From positions 62,001 through 126,000 of the forward strand of contig JAFTPU010000002.1 in assembly GCA_017463105.1 (NCBI GenBank): a stretch of DNA of 64,000 nt, written 5' to 3'. Within the stretch, counting starts at the first letter, position 1. Each line of letters opens with the position of its first letter. The stretch comes from Clostridia bacterium. Its GTDB lineage: Bacteria; Bacillota; Clostridia; Christensenellales; Borkfalkiaceae. This document shows positions 1 through 8,153 of this stretch, in pieces. The position numbers were made by a program, and so were the translations under genes. Below the pieces are notes generated by a model, which was not told the origin of the DNA, did not search any database, and worked only from the letters and a program-made list of their open reading frames with translations.

Positions 1-49
1 GCTTACCAAATTTAGCAAATTTATAAAAGATAAAAACGATTGCAAAGGC

Positions 50-78
50 TTGACAAATCGGCGCGCGTTTGTTATAAT
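50..78 (+). promoter_or_regulatory. sigma-A promoter of the pfl operon
   Basis: TTGACA at 50-55 and TATAAT at 73-78 are separated by exactly 17 bp, a consensus housekeeping promoter. Transcription should start near 85, leaving about 120 nt of leader before the pflA start. That leader contains a terminator-like hairpin. Confidence 0.85.
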
Positions 79-96
79 AATAATCGTGAGACAAAC

Positions 97-130
97 GGGG
101 CGTCGCGCGGACTTGCGTGTCGCCTTTTTT
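97..130 (+). terminator. terminator-like hairpin in the pfl leader (possible attenuator)
   Basis: GGCG (99-102) pairs with CGCC (121-124), and the inner arms 104-109 and 114-119 pair with two wobble pairs and one mismatch. The stem is followed directly by six T (125-130). It lies about 12 nt after the predicted transcription start and 75 nt before pflA, so it would stop transcripts before the operon unless overridden. An alternative reading is a short independent RNA of about 45 nt. Confidence 0.5.
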
Positions 131-206
131 AAGAAAGTGCTGTCTTATACTCGCTTGATTTTTTACGGAAAAATCCCGCGAAATTCTGCGTATGGAAGGA
201 GGAAAA

Positions 207-941
207 ATGGTCGGACGTATTCATTCATTCGAATCCTTCGGTACGGTGGACGGACCGGGTATCCGTTTCGTCGTGTTTTTGCAGGGGTGTCCTCTGCGTT
301 GTAAATACTGTCACAACCCCGATACGTGGGGCGCGGGCGGAAAGGAATACACGGCGGAAGCGGTCGCGGCGCAGGCGATGCGTTATAAAAATTATTTCGG
401 CGACAAGGGCGGCGTAACGGTGACGGGCGGCGAACCGCTGTTGCAGATCGATTTCGTTACCGAGCTGTTCACGATCCTCAAAGAGAAAGGGATCCACACG
501 TGCGTGGATACGTCGGGGATCACGTTCGATCCCGATAATCCCGCAAGCGTCGAAAAGCACGAAAAGCTGTTGGAGGTCGCCGATCTGTTCCTGCTCGACG
601 TCAAGCATATCGACGAGGAAAAATGCAAAAAGCTGACGGGGCACGGAAACGCGCACACGCTGGCTTTCGCAAGATTTTTAAGCGAACGCAAGAAACCGCT
701 TTGGATAAGACAGGTGCTCGTGCCGGGGGTGACCGACGACGAAGACGATCTTAAAAAGACCCGCGCGTTCATCGATACGCTCGAAACGGTGGAGAAGGTC
801 GAGGTGTTGCCCTATCACACGATGGGCGTCGTGAAATACGAAAAGCTCGGTATCGACTATCCGTTAAAGGACGTGGAAGCGCCTTCGAAAGAACGGGTAC
901 AAAACGCTCGGCGGATATTATACGGTGAGAAACATGAGTAA
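207..941 (+). CDS. pflA: pyruvate formate-lyase activating enzyme
   Basis: Radical SAM activase that cleaves S-adenosylmethionine and installs the glycyl radical on pyruvate formate-lyase in the cytoplasm. The protein has 244 residues from this start. The [4Fe-4S] motif is C28-x3-C32-x2-C35 inside GCPLRCKYCHNP, and the SAM-contact segment VTGGEPL follows. The N-terminal HSFESFGTVDGPGIR block is typical of PflA. An in-frame ATG at 192 is less likely because the Shine-Dalgarno GGAGG (198-202) lies inside it and is well spaced for 207. The gene overlaps the next one by 8 bp and precedes the PFL core, so enzyme and activase are co-transcribed. Confidence 0.95.
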   Translation: MVGRIHSFESFGTVDGPGIRFVVFLQGCPLRCKYCHNPDTWGAGGKEYTAEAVAAQAMRYKNYFGDKGGVTVTGGEPLLQIDFVTELFTILKEKGIHTCVDTSGITFDPDNPASVEKHEKLLEVADLFLLDVKHIDEEKCKKLTGHGNAHTLAFARFLSERKKPLWIRQVLVPGVTDDEDDLKKTRAFIDTLETVEKVEVLPYHTMGVVKYEKLGIDYPLKDVEAPSKERVQNARRILYGEKHE

Positions 942-1251
942 AGATTACAAAGTACAATTGAAAGGACTTTGCTGTGTGGAGATCAGCGGAGAATCGTGCG
1001 CGAACTGTTTAACGCTGATGCCGATTCTGGAGCGGCTGTGCGCGGAGCGGAACGATATCAAGCTCGTGCACGTGGAAGCGGACTATACGACGACGGCGCT
1101 GATGGAGGAATGGGACGTGACCCGCGTGCCGACGATCCTGCTCACCGACGGCGAGGAGATATTCGCGAGGTGCTCGGGTTTTCAGCCCGAAGAGATCCTC
1201 GAGCTTTGGCTGGACGCGAAGCTCGAAGAACGCAAGGCGCTTAAAAAATGA
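934..1251 (+). CDS. thioredoxin-like protein
   Basis: A 105-residue thioredoxin-fold protein with a CANC redox motif near the N-terminus (GESCANCLTL) and the cis-proline segment RVPTILL, both typical of the fold. It lacks the WCGPC of true thioredoxins, so the reductant and partner are unknown. The start at ATG 934 is preferred over GTG 925 because GGTGAG sits just upstream at 924-929, and it overlaps the pflA stop in the arrangement ATGAGTAA. Its place between pflA and the PFL core suggests, by inference only, a role in keeping PFL cysteines or the activase Fe-S cluster reduced. Confidence 0.8.
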   Translation: MSKDYKVQLKGLCCVEISGESCANCLTLMPILERLCAERNDIKLVHVEADYTTTALMEEWDVTRVPTILLTDGEEIFARCSGFQPEEILELWLDAKLEERKALKK

Positions 1252-1316
1252 AAACAATGCCCGATCGCGGGCTTGTAGATAGAAGAAAAAAATATTATTT
1301 TTAGGAGTATACTGAT

Positions 1317-3350
1317 ATGATGCAATACAAAGGTTGGGAAGGATTCGTTCCCGGTAAGTGGTGCGATGACGAAGTAAACGTGCGCGATTTCATTCAGCGC
1401 AACTACACGCCTTACGAGGGGGACGCAAGCTTCCTTGCGCCCGCGACGGAAGAAACGAAGAAGCTGTGGGATATCGTTTGCGATCTGTCCAAAAAAGAAC
1501 GTGAAGCGGGCGGCGTTTTGAACGCGGATACGAAGATCGTTTCCACGCTCACCTCGCACGGCGCGGGCTATCTTGACAAGGATCTCGAGAAGATCGTCGG
1601 CTTGCAGACGGACGAGCCGTTCAAACGTGCTTTGCAACCCTTCGGCGGTATCCGTATGTCGGAAGGCGCGTTGGAAATGTACGGATATAAGCTCGATCCC
1701 GACGTAAAAGAAATCTTCACGAAATACAGAAAGACGCATAACGAAGGCGTATTCGACGTATACACGCCCGAAATGAGAGCCGCTCGTTCGGCGCATATCC
1801 TCACCGGTTTGCCCGACGCTTACGGTCGCGGCAGAATCATCGGCGACTACCGCCGCGTAGCGCTGTACGGCGTTGATTACCTCATTCAAAAGAAAGAAGA
1901 GGACAAACTTTCGATGAACGGCGACATGACGCCCGATAAAGTAAGAAATCGCGAAGAAGTGGCGGATCAGATCAAAGCGCTCAAGGCTTTGAAGGAAATG
2001 GCGGCTATTTACGGTTGCGATATCTCCAAACCCGCGGAAACGGCGCAACAGGCGATTCAGGCTCTGTACTTTGGCTACCTTGCGGCGGTCAAGGATCAGA
2101 ACGGCGCGGCAATGTCCATCGGCAGAAACACGACCTTCCTCGATATCTATATCGAACGCGACCTCAAGAAAGGTCTCATCACGGAAGAACAGGCGCAGGA
2201 ATTTATCGATCACTTCGTAATGAAGCTGCGTATCGTGAAATTCATGAGAACGAAGGAATACAACGAATTGTTCTCGGGCGACCCTACGTGGGTTACCGAA
2301 TCGATCGGCGGTATGGGCGTAGACGGCAGATCGCTCGTCACCAAGACCTCCTTCCGTATCCTGCACACGCTTGACAACCTCGGTCCCGCTCCCGAACCCA
2401 ACCTTACGGTTCTGTGGTCGAAAAAATTGCCCGTGGCGTTCAAGAGATACTGCGCGGACATTTCGATCCGTACCTCCTCCATTCAGTACGAAAGCGACGA
2501 TCTGATGCGTCCCGAAATGGGCGACGACTACGCGATCGCTTGTTGCGTAAGCTGTATGAAAGTAGGTAAAGACATGCAGTTCTTCGGCGCGAGAGCAAAC
2601 CTTGCGAAGTGCTTGCTGTACGCGATCAACGGCGGTAAAGACGAGCTTATGAAGGACAAAAAGACGGGCAAACCCATGCAGGTATCCCCCGAATTCATGC
2701 CCATCTTCGGCGACGACGCGCTCGATTACGATGAAGTCGTTGCGAAATTCGAAAACATGATGACGTGGCTCGCGGATCTGTACGTGAACACGCTCAACCT
2801 TATCCACTATATGCACGATAAGTACAGCTACGAAGCGTTGGAAATGGCGTTGCACGATACGAAAGTACGCCGCTTCTTCGCAACGGGTATCGCAGGTCTT
2901 TCCTGCGCGGCTGACTCCTTGTCCGCGATCAAGTATGCGAAAGTATACCCGATCCGTAACGAGGACGGCATCGTGGTGGACTACCGTATCGAGGGTGATT
3001 ATCCCAAGTACGGTAACAACGACGACAGAGCGGACGAGATCGCGGTTTGGATCCTCAAGACGTTCATGAAGAAGGTCAAGAGCCACTACACCTACCGTGA
3101 CAGCGTTCCTACGACCTCGATCCTTACGATCACCTCCAACGTCGTATACGGTAAAAAGACGGGTAACACGCCCGACGGCAGAAGAGGAGGTACGCCTCTT
3201 GCGCCCGGCGCGAACCCCATGCACGGCAGAGATTCGAACGGCGCGCTCGCTTCGCTCGAATCGGTTGCGAAACTTCCCTACGAATATTCGAGAGACGGTA
3301 TTTCGAATACCTTCTCGATCACGCCCAGCTCCCTCGGTAAAGAGGACTAA
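1317..3350 (+). CDS. pflB: pyruvate formate-lyase catalytic core lacking the glycyl-radical domain
   Basis: Formate C-acetyltransferase core of 677 residues that converts pyruvate and CoA to acetyl-CoA and formate. The catalytic cysteine pair is C409-C410 in ACCVSCM. The motif [23 protein letters not shown] and the [13 protein letters not shown] block are diagnostic for PFL. A normal PflB has about 740-760 residues and ends in the radical loop RVSGYAVNF. This protein ends at [10 protein letters not shown], just before that domain, and the missing piece is the next gene. AGGAG at 1303-1307 serves the ATG at 1317. The stop is a clean TAA followed by a 100-bp spacer with its own ribosome site for the next gene, so this is not a simple frameshift. 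Confidence 0.95.
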   Translation: MMQYKGWEGFVPGKWCDDEVNVRDFIQRNYTPYEGDASFLAPATEETKKLWDIVCDLSKKEREAGGVLNADTKIVSTLTSHGAGYLDKDLEKIVGLQTDEPFKRALQPFGGIRMSEGALEMYGYKLDPDVKEIFTKYRKTHNEGVFDVYTPEMRAARSAHILTGLPDAYGRGRIIGDYRRVALYGVDYLIQKKEEDKLSMNGDMTPDKVRNREEVADQIKALKALKEMAAIYGCDISKPAETAQQAIQALYFGYLAAVKDQNGAAMSIGRNTTFLDIYIERDLKKGLITEEQAQEFIDHFVMKLRIVKFMRTKEYNELFSGDPTWVTESIGGMGVDGRSLVTKTSFRILHTLDNLGPAPEPNLTVLWSKKLPVAFKRYCADISIRTSSIQYESDDLMRPEMGDDYAIACCVSCMKVGKDMQFFGARANLAKCLLYAINGGKDELMKDKKTGKPMQVSPEFMPIFGDDALDYDEVVAKFENMMTWLADLYVNTLNLIHYMHDKYSYEALEMALHDTKVRRFFATGIAGLSCAADSLSAIKYAKVYPIRNEDGIVVDYRIEGDYPKYGNNDDRADEIAVWILKTFMKKVKSHYTYRDSVPTTSILTITSNVVYGKKTGNTPDGRRGGTPLAPGANPMHGRDSNGALASLESVAKLPYEYSRDGISNTFSITPSSLGKED

Positions 3351-3372
3351 GGCGGACGAATAGAGTATTGAC

Positions 3373-3408
3373 GGCTTGCGCTCGGGCGGAGAAGCTCGGA
3401 GCGCAGCC
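3373..3408 (+). promoter_or_regulatory. intercistronic stem-loop between PFL core and radical domain
   Basis: The arms 3373-3383 and 3399-3408 (GGCT.TGCGCTC with GAGCGCAGCC, one bulged T) form a 10-bp stem with a 15-nt loop. No T-run follows, so it is not an intrinsic terminator. Such hairpins often protect or process mRNA and could set the ratio of the two PFL parts. Confidence 0.6.
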
Positions 3409-3450
3409 GAATAAAAACGAGCATACAATAATAAAAAAGGAGATAATATT

Positions 3451-3684
3451 ATGTCGAACAGAGTTGATAATTTGGTAAATATGTTGGACGGTTACGTCGG
3501 CGACGGCGGCTACCACCTCAACGTGAACGTTTTCAATCGTGAAACGCTTTTGGACGCACAGGCACACCCTGAAAAGTATCCTCAGCTCACCATTCGCGTA
3601 TCCGGTTACGCTGTAAACTTCATTAAATTGACGAAGGAACAGCAGGACGACGTTATTTCCAGAACCATTCACGAATCCATGTGA
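3451..3684 (+). CDS. stand-alone glycyl-radical domain of pyruvate formate-lyase (GrcA/YfiD-like)
   Basis: A 77-residue protein that matches only the C-terminus of PflB: an NLVNMLDGY start, [15 protein letters not shown], then RVSGYAVNF with the radical glycine at G52, and the HESM end. In ordinary PFL this segment is fused to the core. Here it is separate, with its own AGGAG (3438-3442) 8 nt before the ATG. E. coli GrcA is known to repair oxygen-cleaved PFL in the same way, but there it supplements a full-length enzyme. The neighbouring core has no radical domain, so this protein is probably an obligatory second subunit. A hairpin terminator follows. Confidence 0.92.
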   Translation: MSNRVDNLVNMLDGYVGDGGYHLNVNVFNRETLLDAQAHPEKYPQLTIRVSGYAVNFIKLTKEQQDDVISRTIHESM

Positions 3685-3721
3685 TCGGGTTTGCGGTTGA
3701 TTCGGAATAAAAGACTAACGG

Positions 3722-3751
3722 AAAACCGCCGCGTTTCGTGGCGGTTTTTTT
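3722..3751 (+). terminator. intrinsic terminator of the pfl operon
   Basis: AAACCGCC (3723-3730) pairs with GGCGGTTT (3740-3747) around a 9-nt loop, followed by a T-run to 3751. Confidence 0.88.
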
Positions 3752-3770
3752 CTCAATCGGGAGTGAACGT

Positions 3771-5033
3771 ATGAAAAAGCTTAAAAAACTTCTTTGCTGT
3801 ATCGTTGCGGCGTTGTCGTGCGTGACTTTTTCGGCGTGCGATCTCGGCGGAATGATGGACGATATCGGTTTCCCCTCGGACGGTATTTTCGGGGACGGCG
3901 GCGATACGGATAGCGGCGACGGCAGTTCGGACAGCGGTTCCGATAGTAGCGGCGATACGGGCGGCAGTGACGAAACTTCTTCCGACGATACGGCTTCGGG
4001 CAGCGGCGATCCGTCCGACGGATCGTCAAGCGGAGAAGAGCCCTCCGACAGCGGGGACGAGCCCGATACGCCTGTCGATATCGTCACCCACGAATTGAGT
4101 ATACATTTTCCGTTTTTGGGAAATGTAACTTCCGGAGATTGTGCGCTGATCAAAGTGGGCGACACGGAGGTGCTGATCGACGCGGGCTCCACGACGGGTT
4201 CACCGGCAACGACCGTACCGTACATACGGCAGTATTGCACGGACGGAATACTCGAATACGTGATCGCCACGCACGGGGATTCCGATCATATTTCGGGATT
4301 TGTAGGCGGTAGTGCAGCAGGAATTTTCGCGAGTTTCGAATGCGGAACGATCATAGATTTTCCCCAAACCACAAAAACGAAGACTTCGGAAAACACACAA
4401 GTGTACAATAATTACGTTGCTTTGCGGGACGCGGAGGTGGAAGCGGGTGCCGTGCATTATACGGCGCTTGAATGTTGGAACAATGCAAACGGTGCAAAAC
4501 GCTCGTACGAGTTGGGTGAGGATATCACCTTGAATATTTTGTATCAGAAATACTACGAAACGAGCAGTTCAATCGAAAACAATTATTCCGTTTGTCTTAT
4601 GATCACACAGGGCGAAAATAATTATCTGTTTACGGGTGATCTGGAGGAAAGCGGAGAGGAATCGTTGGTGAAAAGCAACGATTTACCGAAATGCACGTTG
4701 TATAAAGCGGGACATCACGGCAGTAATACGGCAAGTTCGAAAACGTTGATCGACGTGATACAACCCGAAATCGTAGTGGCGTGCTGTTGTTGCGGAGATA
4801 AATACGATTTCCCGCATCAGGAATTTATCGATAATATTGCTCCGTATACCGATAAACTGTATATTCCCTCGATGAAGAAGGCTGATAAAACATCTGCACT
4901 TTTGAACGGCAATATCGTCGTTTGGAGCGACGGCAAAGAGGTTACGGTGAATTGCTCGAACAATAATACCTTGTTTAAAGACACCGAGTGGTTTAAAGAG
5001 AATAGACAAACTCCTGAAAAATGGTTGAATTAA
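3771..5033 (+). CDS. lipoprotein with ComEC-like metallo-beta-lactamase domain
   Basis: A 420-residue surface lipoprotein. It has a Lys-rich signal peptide and the lipobox FSAC (lipidated C23), then about 70 residues of Ser/Asp/Gly-rich low-complexity tether. The metallo-beta-lactamase domain carries ATHGDSDHISG for metal binding, FTGDLEESG, and KAGHHGSNTASS. That last motif is characteristic of the ComEC/Rec2-type hydrolase branch, which includes DNA-processing nucleases. The substrate is unknown; extracellular DNA or phosphodiesters is an inference. The start at 3771 is set by GGGAG 7 nt upstream. An upstream in-frame start at 3738 lies inside the pfl terminator hairpin and is rejected. Confidence 0.82.
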   Translation: MKKLKKLLCCIVAALSCVTFSACDLGGMMDDIGFPSDGIFGDGGDTDSGDGSSDSGSDSSGDTGGSDETSSDDTASGSGDPSDGSSSGEEPSDSGDEPDTPVDIVTHELSIHFPFLGNVTSGDCALIKVGDTEVLIDAGSTTGSPATTVPYIRQYCTDGILEYVIATHGDSDHISGFVGGSAAGIFASFECGTIIDFPQTTKTKTSENTQVYNNYVALRDAEVEAGAVHYTALECWNNANGAKRSYELGEDITLNILYQKYYETSSSIENNYSVCLMITQGENNYLFTGDLEESGEESLVKSNDLPKCTLYKAGHHGSNTASSKTLIDVIQPEIVVACCCCGDKYDFPHQEFIDNIAPYTDKLYIPSMKKADKTSALLNGNIVVWSDGKEVTVNCSNNNTLFKDTEWFKENRQTPEKWLN

Positions 5034-5034
5034 A

Positions 5035-5727
5035 ATGTTTTCAAGAACGGTATCGCTGATCGGCGAAGAAAAATTGCATAAGCTTTCCGCTTCGCGCGTG
5101 GCGGTGTTCGGGCTCGGCGGCGTAGGCGGTTACGCCGTGGAGGCGTTGGCGCGCGCAGGCGTCGGCGCGCTCGATCTTATCGATAACGATACGGTCGCTT
5201 TTTCCAACCGTAATCGACAAATACTCGCCCTCGAATCGACGACGGGGAAACGTAAAACGGAGGTCGCGGCGGCGCGCGTAACGGATATCAATCCTAAGAT
5301 AAAGGTGCAAACGCACGACGTGTTTTTCCTGCCCGAAACGGCGGATTCGTTCGATTTCAGCGTATACGACTACGTGGTGGACGCGATCGACACCGTAAGC
5401 GGAAAGATCGCGATCATCGAAAAGGCGAAGCAAAGCGGCGTACCCGTGATCTCGTGTATGGGTACGGGAAATAAGCTCGACCCCGCCGCGTTCGAGGTTT
5501 CGGACGTTGCGAAAACGAGCGTTTGCCCGCTTGCCCGCGTCATGCGCCGAGAACTGAAAAAACGGGGGATAGAGCACGTAAAGGTGGTGTATTCCAAGGA
5601 GGAGCCGCTTCCCCCGACGGGGCAGATCGGGGAGAACGGAAAGCCGATCCCCGCAAGCATATCTTTCGTCCCGCCCGTCGCGGGCTTGCTGCTTGCGAGC
5701 GAAGTGATAAAAGATTTAATCAAATAA
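5035..5727 (+). CDS. tcdA: tRNA threonylcarbamoyladenosine dehydratase
   Basis: A 230-residue E1-like (ThiF/MoeB fold) ATP-dependent enzyme that cyclises t6A37 of tRNA to ct6A. The nucleotide-binding loop FGLGGVGGYAVEALARAG, the IDNDTVAFSNRNRQ block and the family-typical VCPLARVMRRELKKRG with PPTGQIGENGKPIPAS support TcdA (YgdL/CsdL) over ThiF or MoeB. It starts 1 nt after the preceding lipoprotein stop, so the two are probably co-transcribed although unrelated in function. No strong ribosome site is seen, which is compatible with translational coupling. Confidence 0.9.
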   Translation: MFSRTVSLIGEEKLHKLSASRVAVFGLGGVGGYAVEALARAGVGALDLIDNDTVAFSNRNRQILALESTTGKRKTEVAAARVTDINPKIKVQTHDVFFLPETADSFDFSVYDYVVDAIDTVSGKIAIIEKAKQSGVPVISCMGTGNKLDPAAFEVSDVAKTSVCPLARVMRRELKKRGIEHVKVVYSKEEPLPPTGQIGENGKPIPASISFVPPVAGLLLASEVIKDLIK

Positions 5728-5732
5728 AACGA

Positions 5733-5762
5733 AAACACCGTTGCGATAGCGACGGTGTTTTT
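5733..5762. terminator. bidirectional terminator between tcdA and metA
   Basis: AAACACCG (5733-5740) pairs with CGGTGTTT (5753-5760), extended inward around a GATA loop. T-rich sequence flanks both sides, which suits the convergent genes. Confidence 0.8.
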
Positions 5763-5797
5763 CTACGGTAGGGTATGGGCAGGTATGCGTTGAAAGG

Positions 5798-6724
5798 TCA
5801 TTCGTCCGCTTTTACTTGCTTGATATCGTACGGGGTACTCTGGTAAACGAAATAGTTCAACCAATTGCAGAAAAGCAGGTGCGCGTGCCCGCGCCAAGTA
5901 ACCAAAGGCGGCTGCGTGGGATCGTCGTTCGGGAAATAATTTTCGGGAATTTTGATCGGTTTGCCCTGCGAAAGATCGCGCACGTATTCGTTGTTCAAGG
6001 TTTCGGGGTCGTATTCCGAATGACCCGTGATAAAGATCTGTCTGCCGTTTTTCGTGGCGACGGCATAAACGCCCGCGCGCTTGGAGGACGCCAAAATCTT
6101 CAGCGCGGGCTGTTTCTCGATATCCTCGCGGAGCACCGTCGTGTGGCGGGATTGCGGCACGTAAAACACGTCGTCGAAGCCGCGGAAAAGGATAGAGGTC
6201 TTGTGCTCGACCTCGTGCGGGAACACGCCGAACAGCTTTTCGTCCAAGCCGTGCTTTTGGATACCGTAATGATAGTAAAGCCCCGCCTGCGAAGCCCAAC
6301 AGATGTGGAGGGTGCTGTGCACGTGCGTTTTGCTCCATTCCATGATCTCGCAAAGCTCCTCCCAATATTCGACCTCTTCGAATTCCATATGCTCCACGGG
6401 CGCACCCGTGATGATCATGCCGTCGAATTTTTCCTCTTTCACGTCGTCAAAGGTCTTGTAAAAGGCGAGCAAATGCTCCTCCGTAACGTTTTTCGATTGG
6501 TGGGAGGTGGTGTGGATAAGAGTGGGCTCGACCTGCAAGGGGGAATTGCCCAAAAGCCGTGCGAGTTGCGTTTCCGTTTCGATCTTTTTGGGCATCAGAT
6601 TGAGGATAAGGATACGCAAAGGGCGGATGTCCTGCGTCATCGCGCGGGTCTCCGTCATTACGAAAATATTTTCCTCCGTTAGCGTTTTTACCGCAGGAAG
6701 ATTGTTCGGGATTTTAATAGGCAT
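5798..6724 (-). CDS. metA: homoserine O-acetyltransferase (MetA family)
   Basis: A 308-residue MetA-fold acyltransferase activating homoserine for methionine synthesis. The catalytic cysteine C142 (HICWASQAG) and the H235/E237 pair (GHSEYD) are present at the standard numbering. Residue 111 in [10 protein letters not shown] is glutamate. In this family Glu111 marks acetyl-CoA use, while Gly marks succinyl-CoA use in E. coli, so the enzyme is probably an acetyltransferase despite the usual succinyltransferase label. That agrees with the upstream co-transcribed O-acetylhomoserine sulfhydrylase. A GGGGGC-rich purine ribosome site lies in the 23-nt gap to metY. Confidence 0.93.
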   Translation of the reverse strand: MPIKIPNNLPAVKTLTEENIFVMTETRAMTQDIRPLRILILNLMPKKIETETQLARLLGNSPLQVEPTLIHTTSHQSKNVTEEHLLAFYKTFDDVKEEKFDGMIITGAPVEHMEFEEVEYWEELCEIMEWSKTHVHSTLHICWASQAGLYYHYGIQKHGLDEKLFGVFPHEVEHKTSILFRGFDDVFYVPQSRHTTVLREDIEKQPALKILASSKRAGVYAVATKNGRQIFITGHSEYDPETLNNEYVRDLSQGKPIKIPENYFPNDDPTQPPLVTWRGHAHLLFCNWLNYFVYQSTPYDIKQVKADE

Positions 6725-6747
6725 AAATTTGCCCCCTTTTCTTTAAG

Positions 6748-8034
6748 TTAAATGGTGTTTAAAGCTTGCTCGATATCGTCGATGAGGTCTTGATAATTCT
6801 CGATACCGCAGGAAAGGCGGACGAGGTCGGAGGGCACGCCCGCGGCGATCAGCTCCTGTTCGTTCATCTGACGGTGAGTCGCGCTCGCGGGGTGCAGACA
6901 GCAGCTCCGCGCGTCCGCAACGTGCGTTTCGATCGCGATCATTTTGAGTGCCCTCATGAATTTTTCCGCCGCTTTTCTGCCGCCCTTTACGCCGAACGAG
7001 ACTACGCCGCACGTGCCGTTCGGCATATATTTTTGCGCAAGATCGTAGTATTTGTTCGATTTCAGCGCGGGATAGTTCACCCACGAAATTTTGTCGCTCG
7101 CTTCAAGATATTCCGCGACCTTCGTCGCGTTTAAGCAATGCCGCTCCATTCTCACGTGCAGACTTTCCAATCCGAGGTTGAGATAGAACGCGCTCTGCGG
7201 CGATTGCGTGCATCCGAAGTCGCGCATCAGCTGTGCGGTCGCTTTGGTGATATACGCGCCGCCCTGCCCGAATTTTTTCGCGTACGTAATGCCGTGATAG
7301 CTGTCGTCGGGAGTGCAAAGCCCGGGGAATTTATCCGCATGCGCGAGCCAATCGAACTTTCCCGAATCGACGATACAGCCGCCGATCGCCGCGCCGTGCC
7401 CGTCCATATATTTGGTGGTGGAGTGGGTCACGATATCCGCGCCGTGCTCGAAGGGACGGCAATTGATCGGGGTCGCGAAGGTATTGTCGACGATGAGGGG
7501 CACGCCGTGCGCGTGCGCCGCTTTGGCGAATTTTTCGATATCCAGCACGGTGAGCGCGGGGTTGGCGATCGTTTCGCCGAACACCGCTTTGGTGTTGGGC
7601 TTGAACGCCGCGTTCAACTCTTCTTCCGTGCAATCGGGATCGACGAACGTGAACTCGATCCCCATTTTTTTCATCGTGACGGCGAAAAGGTTATACGTAC
7701 CGCCGTAAATGCTTGCGGACGAAACCACGTGGTCGCCGCAGGACGCGATATTGAATACGGCGAAAAAGGACGCTGCCTGCCCCGAGGAAAGGAGCATTGC
7801 CGACGAGCCGCCCTCCATCTCGCAGATCTTCGCCGCAACGGTGTCGCAGGTCGGATTTTGCAGACGGGAATAAAAATATCCGCTCGCCTCCAGATCGAAC
7901 AGTTTGCCCATGTCCTCGCTCGTGGCGTATTTAAAAGTCGTACTTTGTACGATAGGTATCTGACGGGGCTCGCCGTTCCCGGGCGTATAGCCGCCCTGTA
8001 CGCATTTGGTTTCCATACGAAGTTTTTTATCCAT
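6748..8034 (-). CDS. metY: O-acetylhomoserine aminocarboxypropyltransferase (sulfhydrylase)
   Basis: A 428-residue PLP enzyme of the Cys/Met metabolism family that makes homocysteine from O-acetylhomoserine and sulfide. The Schiff-base lysine is K208 in THSTTKYMDGHG. The aspartate for the pyridine nitrogen is in IVDNTFATP, and YSRLQNPT and SSGQAA are the usual phosphate-binding segments. The start is placed at 8034 (MDKKLRMETKC) because GGAGG lies about 10 nt upstream. A start at 8064 would put low-complexity Arg codons before the family N-terminus. It forms an operon with metA. The leader is only about 40 nt, so no SAM riboswitch or T-box fits. Confidence 0.93.
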   Translation of the reverse strand: MDKKLRMETKCVQGGYTPGNGEPRQIPIVQSTTFKYATSEDMGKLFDLEASGYFYSRLQNPTCDTVAAKICEMEGGSSAMLLSSGQAASFFAVFNIASCGDHVVSSASIYGGTYNLFAVTMKKMGIEFTFVDPDCTEEELNAAFKPNTKAVFGETIANPALTVLDIEKFAKAAHAHGVPLIVDNTFATPINCRPFEHGADIVTHSTTKYMDGHGAAIGGCIVDSGKFDWLAHADKFPGLCTPDDSYHGITYAKKFGQGGAYITKATAQLMRDFGCTQSPQSAFYLNLGLESLHVRMERHCLNATKVAEYLEASDKISWVNYPALKSNKYYDLAQKYMPNGTCGVVSFGVKGGRKAAEKFMRALKMIAIETHVADARSCCLHPASATHRQMNEQELIAAGVPSDLVRLSCGIENYQDLIDDIEQALNTI

Positions 8035-8079
8035 AGTCGGTCGCCTCCTCGCGCGCGTGCGCACGCATGAATTGCATAA

Positions 8080-8108
8080 AGTATATCACAAACGCCGTTT
8101 TTCGTCAA
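8080..8108 (-). promoter_or_regulatory. promoter of metY-metA
   Basis: On the minus strand TTGACG (8103-8108) and TATACT (8080-8085) are 17 bp apart. It is divergent from the oppA promoter region, with the two -35 regions only a few bases apart. Confidence 0.7.
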
Positions 8109-8113
8109 GTCTT

Positions 8114-8144
8114 TTGCGGTATAAAAACCGCGCGGTCGTACAAA
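8114..8144 (+). promoter_or_regulatory. possible oppA promoter giving a near-leaderless mRNA
   Basis: A weak TTGCGG (8114-8119) and TACAAA (8139-8144) are spaced 19 bp apart and would start transcription around 8151, about 3 nt before the oppA ATG. No Shine-Dalgarno precedes that ATG. The hexamers are poor, so this is tentative. Confidence 0.35.
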
Positions 8145-8153
8145 ATAGTAGAT

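Noticed and set aside
68..95. Rex operator over the pfl promoter (TTTGT .. ACAAA)
   Set aside because: The half sites are 18 bp apart, too far for the usual Rex palindrome of about 18-20 bp in total.
1182..3428. Long open frame antisense to the PFL core (748 codons)
   Set aside because: It mirrors the codon bias of pflB, has no ribosome site, gives Arg/Val/Phe-rich nonsense and resembles no family.
3351..3450. Frameshift or sequencing error splitting a normal pflB
   Set aside because: The gap is 100 bp with an independent Shine-Dalgarno, a hairpin and no homologous coding remnant, so a single indel cannot explain it.
8035..8080. SAM riboswitch or T-box before metY
   Set aside because: Only about 40 nt lie between the promoter and start codon, far too short for either.
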